From Paracyclopina nana (taxonomy: Eukaryota > Arthropoda > Copepoda > Cyclopoida > Cyclopettidae): DNA of 64,000 nt. Within the stretch, counting starts at the first letter, position 1. Every line of letters begins with the position of its first letter. A program made the translations under genes and the position numbers. Below are positions 1 to 10,875 of this stretch, one piece after another. Where the stretch lies: positions 1,324,501 through 1,388,500 of the forward strand of contig JAGUCH010000007.1 in assembly GCA_019096065.1 (NCBI GenBank). The letters run 5' to 3'. A model generated the notes under the pieces. It searched no databases. It saw nothing but the letters and a program-made list of their open reading frames with translations, and was not told the origin of the DNA.

Positions 1-23
1 GTTGCCAGTCTGTGCTAAAAATC

Positions 24-3000
24 ATGGGCTCAAGTTGTTCTTGTACAAAGAAAAATGACACTGAAGAGGCCTTTTTTGACCAATATGCTAACTACACAGC
101 AGCTAGGCCTCAACAGAAGCCATCAATTCAAGTTGAAATCCCCAATTTGGCACCAAAGAGGGAAAAGTCTCCAAAGAGAGGTGGGATTGATTGGGAAAAG
201 CTGGAGAAGTCATCCCAATTGATGAACCTTGAGCTGCTCAAGAAAGACTTGAATGACAACCCACAAAACTTCTTGATTAACATGATCATGTTGTCAGTTC
301 AGTTCTTCAAGAATTTTGAAAAGTGAGTTTGTTTTTATAGATTATTAACTTTCTTCTCAAAAATGAGCTATTTATTTTATGGCCTCAGTGATAAATCTGA
401 AAGGAAATTGGTTTCAGAGTTATTTTCAATACACTATTTGCAATCTGTCCTCCTTGCTTATCGCTGCAAAGTTGCCATTTTTTTTTTTTTTTTTTCAAAG
501 CTTTTAAAAGTGAGGAATTTGCTTTGCCTTTAGAGATAAGGAGGCTGTCATGTGCGAAAAGAAGGAATTGGATGACAAAATAAATGATGCTCTAGGAGAA
601 TGCCGCAGGCTGGCCTTTGTAACAGACCTTATATTTGCAAAAGCACAAGAAAACACCAGCATTTTGGCCCAAAATGCAACTGTGTGTGAGCCAATCATGC
701 CTTCAAACTACTACATCAGCTACCAATCTATAGAAGCTAACCGAATTGAGGTACGTGCTAAATGAATGATTACACTGACTCCACATGTTTGTTCTCATGC
801 TTTGATTATCATTTGATTTGCAGGACTTTCATAGCCTTCAAAATGGGTCCCTAGGTTATAGCCACACTGATGACCCAATCTACAGAGTTTGCATTGATGA
901 GTCCAAACAATCAGGAAATGCAAAGCTGAGGTGTCTAGAGGATTATTCCAGGAGGTGCAGTTCATCTGAGGTCTTCCAATTCACAATCACCAGTCCTGAT
1001 GAAGACCCAGAAGAGGAGAAAGACAAAGAGGAATCCCCAGGGTTCCTATTTCTCAAGGATCTTAGGGATCACATTGCTCAAACCACAGGAGTTCTCCCAG
1101 AGCTGAGTTCCACCAAGCAGCAATCTGACACTGAGAGATCAGTCAGGCAATCTGTACCTAGAAGTTTAAAAGCCAAGAGCAATGGCTTGGCAGAAGCAAC
1201 TGTTAACTCTAGCACATCAGGCGAAGAATCAACTGAGGGAACTACAACCTACTTGAATGATGTAGTAGCCAGGCTTGGAGCTAAGGCAACAGTTGCTCAC
1301 TTGTCAAAGCTGCCTTCAAAGTGCTTCAAGATAGTCAAAGTACCAATTCTGAAAGAAGACGATGCTACCTTTGATGACCCCTACCCTCTCATCATCGATG
1401 AAGAAGAAGAGAGGACTTACCTTCAGTCATTTTGTGTAATGCAGCACTTTTTGTCCACCTTTTTTGAGCTCACAAGAGAGTTAGGCATGCCTGAGATTGC
1501 TCCAGGTGCTCAAGTGGCCAAATCTAGGATCCAGTCTAGGTATGAAGCAATTTGTGGTGACTCAAATGAGGCCAAAGAACTGTGGAGGGACTTTATCCCA
1601 ATCATTGATGTTCCATTTTGGCCAGATTCAGGCATAGAGTGGTACTTGAGGAAGCGAAAGAAGTTCCAGCATACCAACACAGGCACAGTATTTCAGTGGC
1701 CACCAGTGGAGTTGACAGAGGGCCACACTGTGCAGCGAATAGGCTCAAATTTGATGCCCAAGTTCTTTGCCAAGTCTGGGAAGAATGGGCAAAACAAGGA
1801 GGCTAACTTGGAGTGGCAATGGGGATTTGCCAAGATGGAGCACACGCTACAGGAAAAGCTGACCCATCCACAGATAAGATTCTTGATTTTCATCAGCCTC
1901 ATGTTCAGGATTCATCTACAAGACTCAACCAGTCTGGAGTCTGATTGCATCAGGTAACATGTATTTTTGATTTAGGTCGTCAACATGCTTGAGTAGTATG
2001 TAGATGACATAATTTGCCTTCCCTTAGATCAGCTAAAAAATAACTACTTTCCAGGCACTTGTTTTACTGGATGCTTGAGGAAGACCCAGCAAGTTGGCAA
2101 GATGAGCTCTTAGGTGACAAATTGATCCTGTTCTTCAAGAAACTGGAGAAAAAAGTGCAAAGGAAAGTGCTGAATCACTACTTTCTGAAGAAGCACAACT
2201 TTCTTGCCAAATTGGCAAGCCATGAGTTGAACCTGATTTTGGCTCAAGTCTGCAGGATGAATGAAAATCTGGTCTTTTACCTCCTCTTCTCTCTGAAGAG
2301 GCTTCAATGTGATAAGGGCTTTTATCCTCATCTTGACTGTGATAAATTAGTGGACATTTTGTCAGCCAAAAGTGAAATGCAACTGATGCCTCATAACCTA
2401 TTGAGCAACACCATGAGGCAGCATTCTTTTGAATCGCTAAACTCTAGGTAAAAATATCTTTAAGCTCGGCCTTGATTAGAAAAAAAGTTTATGGAGTGGC
2501 TCTCAAAAACTGTCTGATCTAGGAGCATTCTTGTAAAGATTATCTTTCTTTTTGCAGGAAGTCCAAAAAGCAATATGAGAAAAAAGACAACTTTCAGAGG
2601 ATCCAGGAAGCTAAGCTTCTCAGAGCTAAAAGGCAACAACAGCTACAAGAAGAAACAAGCAAATCTCAGGCTGCTCAATCAGACGATACCAATGTTTTGG
2701 ACTTGAACTTGAAGATCAAGCCTTTTAGTGAGTTAAGAAAGAAAGCCTTGCTCCTCTTCTTCATTGAGCACTTTATCTGTCTTATAAAAAAGTCCAATGA
2801 GTTCAGAGCTTATGGTCAAAGTTTAATGCTCTTACTCCAAGCCCAGAATCTGCTCCAGATCTTGGATGACATGGGCTATGATCAGTTGAAGGAAGTTGTT
2901 GACTTCAGGATTGAACTGGAAACACTTAAGTATGTGTGCAGGGCTGGCACTCAGGACTACTGGCAAGTCAATTGGGGCTTCAAGCAAGAGTTCAGTGAGA

Positions 3001-3143
3001 GTTTCAGAAAAAGACAAACTTACCCACTGCCAGACCCTCCAGCAGTAACCCCTGAATTGTCTTCAGGAGTAGATGATGGGAGGAGACATAACATTACTTT
3101 TGTAGAGATACATGATGTTCAACAAGAGAGCACAGATATGTAA
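24..3143 (+). CDS. Mab-21-like (cGAS/Mab-21 fold) protein, probably lipid-anchored, 5 exons
   Basis: Proposed exons are 24-322, 534-750, 824-1953, 2055-2447 and 2558-3143. All introns have GT-AG ends and phases match, giving 874 residues. I chose the ATG at 24 because it yields MGSSCSC, a classic N-myristoylation start (Gly2, Ser6) followed by cysteines suited to palmitoylation; this suggests a membrane anchor. Residues ~420-690 resemble the C-terminal half of Mab-21 proteins: a VPFWP segment near 431, a WPPVELTEG segment, a leucine-rich helix, RHLFYWMLEEDP near 549 (compare the LKT..W..E.....W block of the family) and HYFLKKHNFL near 590 (compare HYFIPKHNLL). I do not see the GS-x-D-x-D nucleotidyltransferase signature, so enzymatic activity is doubtful. 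Residues ~195-300 are acidic and Ser/Thr-rich, probably disordered. A charged coiled-coil-like stretch starts exon 5. Function is not assigned. Family call is inference from motif resemblance. Confidence 0.72.
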
Positions 3144-3261
3144 TAAATCCTGATTCATAGATGTCTACCTTGCTAGATGCTAAACTGGTCTAAGTCACTA
3201 ATTAATAGTTTGATACTGGTATAAAAAACATCAGTGCTTTTTCTTGTTGAAAAATTGTTAT

Positions 3262-3267
3262 AATAAA
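3262..3267 (+). terminator. poly(A) signal of the Mab-21-like gene
   Basis: AATAAA about 120 bp after the stop codon at 3143, in AT-rich sequence. This is the first such hexamer downstream. Confidence 0.5.
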
Positions 3268-3568
3268 ATTTTACAGTGGTTAATATTGGAACATGATGTT
3301 TCAACTTCTCCAAACCTCTTATTTGATTTTTTTACTTTTTAGCTGAATGACTTTCTCTTACATAAATAACTTTTTGTTTGCAACCTTAAGCTGTATGTGT
3401 AGCTTAAACCTTTGCTTTGACTTAATTTTTTTCAGTTAATTCCAACTGAGGTCATTTCAAGCAAACTATATAGCAATTATCAGAGCATGTTCAACATCAG
3501 TCTGGAAAATTTTTTCCAGACTTTCCAATCAATGAAGGAATTCAATCCAATTTATTTCATACTATATT

Positions 3569-4957
3569 TCACTTTTTTATAGCTTGGGGAAGCAAAATGT
3601 CTTCCAAGGGAATCATGATTCCACTGAGCAAAATGAGAACTGATCCAATAATAGAAGACACTCCAGGTGTTGAGTCAAACAAAACAATTTGGATTAGGTA
3701 AGCAAAAATCATTTTTTGGCCCCTCAAAACTGCACTTGACTTTGGGCTGAGTGTTTGGAAGGCTGAAATGGCTGTAAAGGCTCCAATGGATCCAAGGCTG
3801 GCCAAAAGGCCAAGCTTGAAGGCCCAATCAAAATCTGGGTCAAACTTGTTGAAAAACAGGCTTGAATTTGACCCATAGAACCAAGCATAAAGGCCACACT
3901 CGACAAGGCTAAAGAGACCAGTCCAAAACATAAGCACATTTGGATCTACAGCCTTAAGTGAGTGGCAAGCTGTGTAATGAAGGCCAAAGGCTAAGGATGA
4001 AATCAAGGCCATAATGAAGCCAAAATTAATAACTTCACTAAATGGATTATCCTGAGTGAAGATGAATGAAGGCTTGACAATCATTAAAATCCCCATTGAC
4101 ATGGTCAAGGCTAGTAAAACTTTCCAAAAGCTCTGCTTTTGATCAAAGATAAAAGAGGCCAAAATCAAGGTCACCAATGGGTGTGCAGAAATGATGGCTA
4201 CTGCATCTCCAAAAGGCGCATGAAGAATGGCTAAATATGAGCTGAACATCACAGCTCCATACAAAGCTCCCTAAAAATTGGTAAAAATGGTCAAACTTTT
4301 CCCAAATTGTTAAAAATTTGTCATTTGATAAAAATTGCTAAATGTATAGAAAATTGCTGAATTCAGTGAACATCCATGAATTTGAAGAACACTGCTGAAT
4401 TTGATGAAATAATTGAATTTGATGAAAATAGTTGAATTTGATGAAAATAGTTGAATTTGATGAAAATAATTGAATTGGATGATTTGGAAGGATTGGCCTA
4501 ACATTGAAGAATTTGTCAAAAAAGAATGAGGAATCATCAAAAATTAAGGTTTTTGACAAAAAAATGAGGATTTTGTCAAAAATCGGGGAAGTGTGACTAA
4601 AATAGAAGAATTTTGTCAAAAGAGGAATAAGTCAAATGTTACCTGAAAAGCAAGCATAAAAAACAGTTGATATCTATGCTTGAATCCATCATAGTAAGTG
4701 TAGTCAGTGCAGGGGCTGCACAAGGCCAAGCTGAGGCCAAAAAAGGCCACCTGAAAGGAACTTCTGGCAAAGGTTACATCCAAGACATCCAGAGCAAACA
4801 TTTTGACCAGAATGCCATATGTGGCAAACAGAATTCCAGAAGTGAGAGCCAAAAAGATGCCAACTGGTTTCTGATTGTAGCCATCATTCAGCCTAGATCC
4901 ATTTTCCAGGACAATGAGTGGAATTTTTTCTTCATCCTTGAAGTGTTTCAATGCCAT
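3569..4957 (-). CDS. EamA/DMT-superfamily transporter, SLC35G-like, 2 exons
   Basis: Exon 1 is 4643-4957 and exon 2 is 3569-4270, joined in phase 0 across a 372 bp GT-AG intron, giving 338 residues. This is close to the usual 330-370 of SLC35G proteins. About ten hydrophobic segments are visible in two halves. The first half opens with GIFLALTSGILFATYGILVK and the second with FGFIMALISSLAFGLHY, the inverted-repeat EamA arrangement. The motifs HAPFGDAVAIISAHPLVT and the following FIFDQKQSFWK match the end of the first EamA repeat, where related proteins have a similar acidic/aromatic pattern. Proteins of this family move nucleotide sugars or other metabolites across internal or plasma membranes; the substrate here cannot be read from sequence. 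The N-terminal ~30 residues are hydrophilic and presumably cytosolic. The gene is convergent with the Mab-21-like gene. Confidence 0.8.
4380..4480. repeat. 19-bp minisatellite inside the transporter intron
   Basis: About four to five copies of a unit close to TTGAATTTGATGAAAATAG lie in the only intron of the transporter gene. The flanking intron (4490-4640) has looser TTTGTCAAAA-type repetition. Confidence 0.75.
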
Positions 4958-4984
4958 TTTTCTGTCTGCAATTTAGACCTTTAA

Positions 4985-7385
4985 AAAGCCAGAAATACAA
5001 GTCAGCATTTTTTTTAACTAACAAGGATGATTACATACATTATTTGTCTTGCAAAAACTGGTGTAATTGGACTTTTTTTAAAAAGGCATTTAGAAAGGCA
5101 TGTCTTTTGTGACTTTCCTCTGTAAAAAGCTTCATTATTAACGAAAAAAATGATTCTGAGGTAACCAAAAGTGTCTAAAGGAATTTATGAGACAATTTGA
5201 AGTTTTTATTTCACTAATTTCCTTCACATTAATTGATTAAGCTTTCAAATTCAGCCCTACCTAATTAAGGTGCATCTACATATTATCCCTAAGTACATTT
5301 TCTGCTTTGTTTTCCATGCTACTTAAATTATGAAAAGCCGTCATTAAAAAATGCCTGAAATTGTCAAGACAGTTTTGCAATGATTAACAAACTAGCACTT
5401 TGACATAGATAGTATGTTTTTGTTGCAATAATGCTTTTTAGTAGTTGTCTCAGCTCTTATTCAATTACTTCTGTTTTTGTCATGAGTCACTATGAGATTT
5501 GTTCCCCCTATGAAGGAAGTTTGCAGTACTTTTGGCCATATTCACCTGCTGCATATTGTAATAGATAGTATTCTTACCAAAAATTATGAAAGCAGCCTTT
5601 TAATGAGTACAAAATTAGGATGAATGTGAAATCAGGAAAAATATTGGAGTCCAAGTAATGCTTGCCAACTTTTTTGACGATTAAGACAATCTGAATTTCT
5701 TATCTGCTCAATAGATAAAACTAGTTTTCTTTTGTCTTATCTCTGTTAATATATTTTCATAAGTATCACAAATGAGTGCACATCTTTTCCTCTCTATATT
5801 TAGCTAATATCATCTTAAGTAACCAAAATTGGGGATTTTTTTGCCTCATTTGAAAACTGTTGAGCTGACTCAGCAAATAAAAGCAACTAATTTGCTGCAT
5901 TACTTATCTCTGATAGAGAAAGCATTAAAGCATTTGATTATGTAGTGTTCATTTACTTCCTGAAGTAATATAATTTGCATCATGAAATGATACATCTAGC
6001 TCAACATTACGCCTGATATTTTTCATAAATATCATTTTCATGCAAAAGAGCAAAAAAATTTATCCTCAGTTTGTTTCATTAAAAGCCAAATTGGGCCAGC
6101 AAAATTGGAAAAATTGGTAGCAATCAGCTCAGTGTGGTAATTTAAGCAAATTGATCATTTAATCTTGTATTGGAGCTTTTTTGCAGGTTCTCTGAATAAG
6201 TTTGAAGGAAGTTTCGATTCAGCTGAAAGCTCTCTTGGGAGATTCAGACAGTGTCAAAATATTGTGAAAGTTTTAGTGCCTTAACTCAAGTGCTGCACTT
6301 TCTTCATCTCAAGGGAATTTTGCTAATATCATTGTTTTGCAAGGAGAAAGCTCAATTATCTCCTTCAACAAAAAAACTCAACACACCATAACTGTTTACA
6401 TCAATATAGTATTGTTAATTGAATTGTTTTCTAAATTTTCTTGTTAAGTAATTAGCTGAGGCCGTAAAAATGGCTTCAAAGCCTTGGTTTTGCAGCTGAC
6501 TTGCTGAGAAATAAAATGGCTTCAGAAAAGCTTGCAAAAATTGCTAAGAGCCATGATATGCAGTTATTTTTTTGCACTCAATCAAGTGTCTAAATGTTTG
6601 GTTACTGACTTGGAGAAGTAAGAGCTTTTGGTAGTCATTGAGATGATCTCCTAATGGAAAGAAAGTGTTTTTAGGCGGTTTTTTGCACCTGTCAAGTAAA
6701 AATAAGATGCTTATCAAACGATAAGTTGTCAAAAATCATTTTTTAATTAGGTACTCTTATATTTTAATTTGATTTAATTGAGTTTACAGGTGATTTTCGG
6801 TCTTTTGGCATTTTCGGCAATATCCTGGGGAAAAGTTGAAAATCCCATCTGGTAACTTTGAATGAGGTTCTCACACATTTTAGGCGGAATTTTTTCATGA
6901 TGCAAGGCAAGTTTCATGCTGGAATTTTGTACTTGGCCTCCAAAACTGAAATGGAATACAAAAGGATAAGATTTCATCACGCCAAGAGAAGATGACCTAG
7001 CTTTTTACTGTTTGGCTTTCTTTTGATTTTGAGGCTCTGATCATTTAATTAAAAGCCAACTAAATTAATTATGGAATGTGCAAACATTGTCGACGCCACC
7101 TGGCGGCAAAAAGTGCAATTATTTATCTTTGATGATTGTTAATTTTCAAATCAATTTCAATCAAAAAAAGAGTTTTAAAACTTTAGAATTAAGATTTTTA
7201 GCAATTTTTTTCTGAGAAATTGGGAAAGCTAAATTCATGAAATGTTTGGCAGTAGTGGTTCATGTCATTTTTCAGCAGGTGAGCTGGGCCTCATAGAGAG
7301 CCCTTTACGAGGATTCGAGTAGAGAAAACCGCTCAGTTTTCCCGCGGGAAGAAGAGAGGAAAACCAGCTTCCAGTTGCTTAGACT
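4985..7385. other. Intergenic spacer, AT-rich
   Basis: No coding pattern, tandem array or RNA gene seen over 2.4 kb. It lies between two divergently transcribed genes, so both promoters should be here. A GC-rich patch with GCCACCTGGCGGC at ~7093-7105 and a CG-rich stretch at 7335-7350 stand out shortly before the next gene. Confidence 0.5.
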
Positions 7386-8879
7386 ATGACAGAAAGCGTG
7401 GAATGCAATGTTAATCCTGATTGCAGGCATGACAAGCTGTTGATCCTGAAAATGCACCAAAACTCTGTGGAAAACGCCATCATCTATGTGTCAGTCATTT
7501 TGGCTGTGTACTTACTGGGACTGGTTGTGCTATACATTCATTATTTGTCAACAAAATACCAAGAGGTAGTAGCAATTTCTCAGAGACTTGTTCAAAAATG
7601 CCAGACTTGAAATTGACAAGAAAATGACTCAATTTTTGGATAAAATTCAGCTTTTAGCTATTGAAAGCAAGGCTGGAAGAAGATTCAATCAAATACTTTA
7701 TTGAGCTTTTTAAGGCCAGAAAAAAGGTGTAGGCAAAATTGCTTAATTGTTGATAAAATTGAGCTTTAATGATCTGGTGAGAAAAGTGTAAATCAAGGCT
7801 TTTTCATTAAAGACAGGAAAGTTTTCGGCATTAAAAAGCAATTACTCCTCAAGTTTCTTTCAGGATAAAGTTTTCCATTACTTTGATGGAAAAAGTGAGA
7901 GCAAAGCTCAAAAAAGTAGATAATTGAAATTGACAGAGTGACGCAGAAAAAATGAGACGTCACTCGTAATTTTTTTAATTGCAAAAAATCTTGTGTCACT
8001 TCTTTTGCATCAGCCTTTATGCAAGATTAATGCAGCTTCTATAAAAAGTTGGTCTCATCAGCATAACAAGAGAGGAAACAAACTTCTTTTCTACCTCAAT
8101 TATGTAAAGTATCAAGGAAAATCTCGAATTTGTAAAATGCACTTTTTATTTGAGACTCAATATTGTGTAGTTGGTCTTCAAAAAAAATAGGAAAGACTAT
8201 GCTAGACAAAAATTAGGTTTTTTAGCCAAATAATGAAAAAAATGGCTGAAATAAGGCATTAAAAAAGTCTTTCTTTGATTGCAGCTTACATTGTATGATA
8301 TCATTTTGGAAGTCTGCCCACGTCGATTTTGTGATGAAACTGTTGAAGAAACAATTAGTGCATCCGTCTCTCATTACCATGGAAATTCCTCTTCAAGGCC
8401 TGGTTCACCTGCTAACTAAAAAATCAAGGATCCTTCTAACCTTCACATATTTAAGAAAAAATATTTGCTCAAATATCCTGTAAAAGCAAATAATTTCCAA
8501 AGATTCATCTTTTTATTGCTTACATATTTTGCAAATTATCAACCTTGGCAATTGATATAAAAGATAATGGAATATGCTAAGCCATTTTTTGTGGATCCAA
8601 TTCTAATTTAGTATATATTTAAAAAAATTTATCCTTGATTGGCAGGTGAACTTGTCCTTTTGTGCCAGCAGAAAAAAGGGCCTCTCATCTTTTTCATCAA
8701 ATGAGCAAGATTTGGCCAATAATGAAAACCTTTACGACTTGGAGGAGAATGACAGTAATGAAGGCTGCAAGGGGGGTCTAGAGGCCAATGTCACCATAGT
8801 GCTCACAACAATCACAGGAATGAGAGTCATTGATGAAAATGAAAAGGAGTCGAAACGATTTCTAGAAACTCACTTGTAA
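7386..8879 (+). CDS. Small single-pass membrane protein, 2-3 exons, function unknown
   Basis: Exon 1 (7386-7565) encodes 60 residues with a hydrophobic span at ~32-52 (AIIYVSVILAVYLLGLVVLY) after a hydrophilic N-terminus lacking a signal peptide. A last exon (8646-8879) follows a good acceptor, is in phase with exon 1, is acidic and Ser/Asn-rich, and ends just before AATAAA at 8883. Between them, 8285-8419 also follows an acceptor in the same phase and reads LTLYDIILEVCPRRF and onwards to a stop. I see no good donor for it, so it is either an alternative last exon or an internal exon with a weak donor. The topology (short N-terminus, one membrane span, charged tail starting with LYDI) recalls small channel-accessory or adaptor proteins, but I do not recognise a family. 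Confidence 0.55.
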
Positions 8880-8882
8880 CGA

Positions 8883-8888
8883 AATAAA
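8883..8888 (+). terminator. poly(A) signal of the small membrane protein gene
   Basis: AATAAA begins 4 bp after the stop at 8879. This supports 8646-8879 as the true last exon and fits the very short 3' UTRs of other genes here. Confidence 0.6.
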
Positions 8889-9574
8889 GGAGAAAAATGA
8901 GTCATTTGATTGATTCAACATAAGATTTAATATACTTAACATGATTTATTATGATTTTTTCCGAAATTTTGGCCCTAAACTCACCTACAATTTTTAAGGC
9001 GATTTTTAATCAAATAAAATATAAAATTACTTCGGTATTTAATCCTTTTGTTTACTCTAGTTGACAAAATACTTAAATAATTCTTTATAAGCTTCATTTT
9101 GAGCATGATTTTCTCAATTTTGATTATATTTGATGTTTTCTTCGAGTGCTGGACTTTGGCTTGTACCTACTTTCGCACCATTGTTGAGGCACAACAACAA
9201 ATGAAAAACCGCAGCATAAACAACAAATTTGAAGAATTGAAAGTAGCGCATTGATTTTGTGCCGAAACAAAGGTGAGTCAATCAGAGAGCTTCTGTTAAA
9301 GTGGATCATGGTGTTGATTATAGCATGAATGATTTGAGAAAATCATGTAGATCAATGGTGCTTTGCTATTTTTTTTTGTTGAGCCTTGATGTCTGCTGAA
9401 TTTTTGTCATGGCGTCCGGCTGACGAAAAGTTTATTTTCTGACGAATTTCTCTTATTGAGAAATGGATAACTTGTGCATATTGTGTACTTAAAGTATGAT
9501 GAGTATGTGTTGTTGATCCTGATCGATTGATTTCCAGTGAATTTGAGTGAACAAGATTTGAATGCTGCTATAAA
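8889..9574. other. Spacer and probable 5' UTR of TDP-43
   Basis: No coding signal seen. TTTCCAG at 9531-9537 could be the 3' splice site of a 5'-UTR intron (or a trans-splice acceptor) 37 bp before the TDP-43 start. Upstream of it the sequence is AT-rich. Confidence 0.4.
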
Positions 9575-10747
9575 ATGTCTGAGTGGGTGGCTGTTGTTCA
9601 AGACGAGGGTGATGAACCCATTGAGATACCAACTGAGAGCGATGGGACCATTTTGCTCACTTCGCTCACGGCTCAGTTTCCAGGTGCGACCGGACTGAAA
9701 TTTAGGAATCCCGAAACCAACACTTTGAGAGGCGTGAGATGCTCAGAAAACCAGTTGTTTCCTCCTTCGGAAGAGGAAGGATGGGGAAATCACACTTACA
9801 TATGTACTCGGCCCAAGATGCCACTGATGCGGTCAGGGATGAAGGATGAGGCTGCTCTCAAGCGTAAATCGGAGCAAGATCCGGACGGCATGAGTTCAAA
9901 GAATCAAAGAGTGGATCAGTATGATGTCGAAGATGATGCCATGGACGATGGAGTCGGCCAAGACAATCCTGGAGGCACGTGTGACCTCATAGTCTTGGGA
10001 CTCCCTTGGAAAGCAACTGAGGATGACCTAAGGTAAGATTTTGTCAACCATCCTTTTGTTGCCGTTAATGCTCAAGATGCTATTTTTTCAGGGACTACTT
10101 TGAGGGCTATGGACCCTTAGCTATGATCCAGCTGAAAACCAAAGAGTCTGGCCAGTCCAAGGGCTTTGCCTTTATTCGCTTCAAGGACTTGGATGTTCAG
10201 GAAAAGGTCCTCTTGACCCGCCACATGATCAAAGAGAGGTGGTGCGATGTTAAAGTTCCCGAGTCTCAAGAGCTCAAAAATGCCAAGGCCAGTGCCTCGT
10301 GCAAGATTTTTGTTGCAAGGCTGTCTGAAGCCATCACACCTGAAGACCTCAAAATGCATTTTGAAAAGTTTGGATCAGTCACTGATGTCTACATTCCCAA
10401 GCCATTCAGATCTTTTGCATTTGTTACCTTTCAGGTAAGTCCTGTTATAATATATTATTATTGCCCTTGAATGACACTCTTTTCGTCGTTCCTAGGAATC
10501 AAAGGTGGCTCAGTCACTTTTTGGCAAAGATCACATCGTCAAGGGGGTCAGTGTCCACATTGGGTCAGCTCAGCCGCGAGCAAAAGGAGGAAATATGGGA
10601 GCCAGTGGAGGAGGAAGTGGCCGAGAAGCAGGTCACTATGGGCAACAGAGAGGCTTTGATTATGGTGGCAACGTCCCCTGGGGAAGTGGGAACAACTATG
10701 GAGGTCAGCGAGGCCGTGGAGGTGGTGGCGGAGGCTACTATCATTGA
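9575..10747 (+). CDS. TARDBP: TDP-43 (TAR DNA-binding protein), 3 exons, short C-terminal tail
   Basis: Exons 9575-10032, 10092-10434 and 10496-10747 join in phase to 350 residues. Residues 1-80 are the TDP-43 N-terminal oligomerisation domain (ending NHTYICTRPK). A basic KRK near 96-98 and a second basic stretch near 109-112 sit where the bipartite nuclear localisation signal lies. RRM1 spans ~136-211 with CDLIVLGLPWKATEDDLR and RNP1-like GFAFIRF; RRM2 spans ~225-295 with CKIFVARL and SFAFVTF. TDP-43 is a nuclear RNA-binding protein that binds UG-rich RNA and controls splicing and mRNA stability. The Gly-rich tail is only ~55-60 residues, has a few Trp/Tyr/Gln and lacks the long Q/N-rich, hydrophobic-helix region of the human protein (414 residues). 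The introns are about 60 bp. It faces the transglutaminase gene tail to tail, 128 bp apart. Confidence 0.96.
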
Positions 10748-10845
10748 AATGGGATCTTCCAGTCGTCAGCGTCTGAAGTACTTCTATCTATTTGTTTCTG
10801 TCAAAAATAGAATCTTGTGCACATATTCAATGACAGCAGCTCAAT

Positions 10846-10851
10846 TTTATT
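10846..10851 (-). terminator. poly(A) signal of the transglutaminase gene
   Basis: AATAAA on the minus strand, 24 bp after the transglutaminase stop. It lies about 100 bp past the TDP-43 stop, so the two transcripts probably overlap at their 3' ends. Confidence 0.6.
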
Positions 10852-10875
10852 CCAAGTGAAAGTGCTTTAGTAGAG

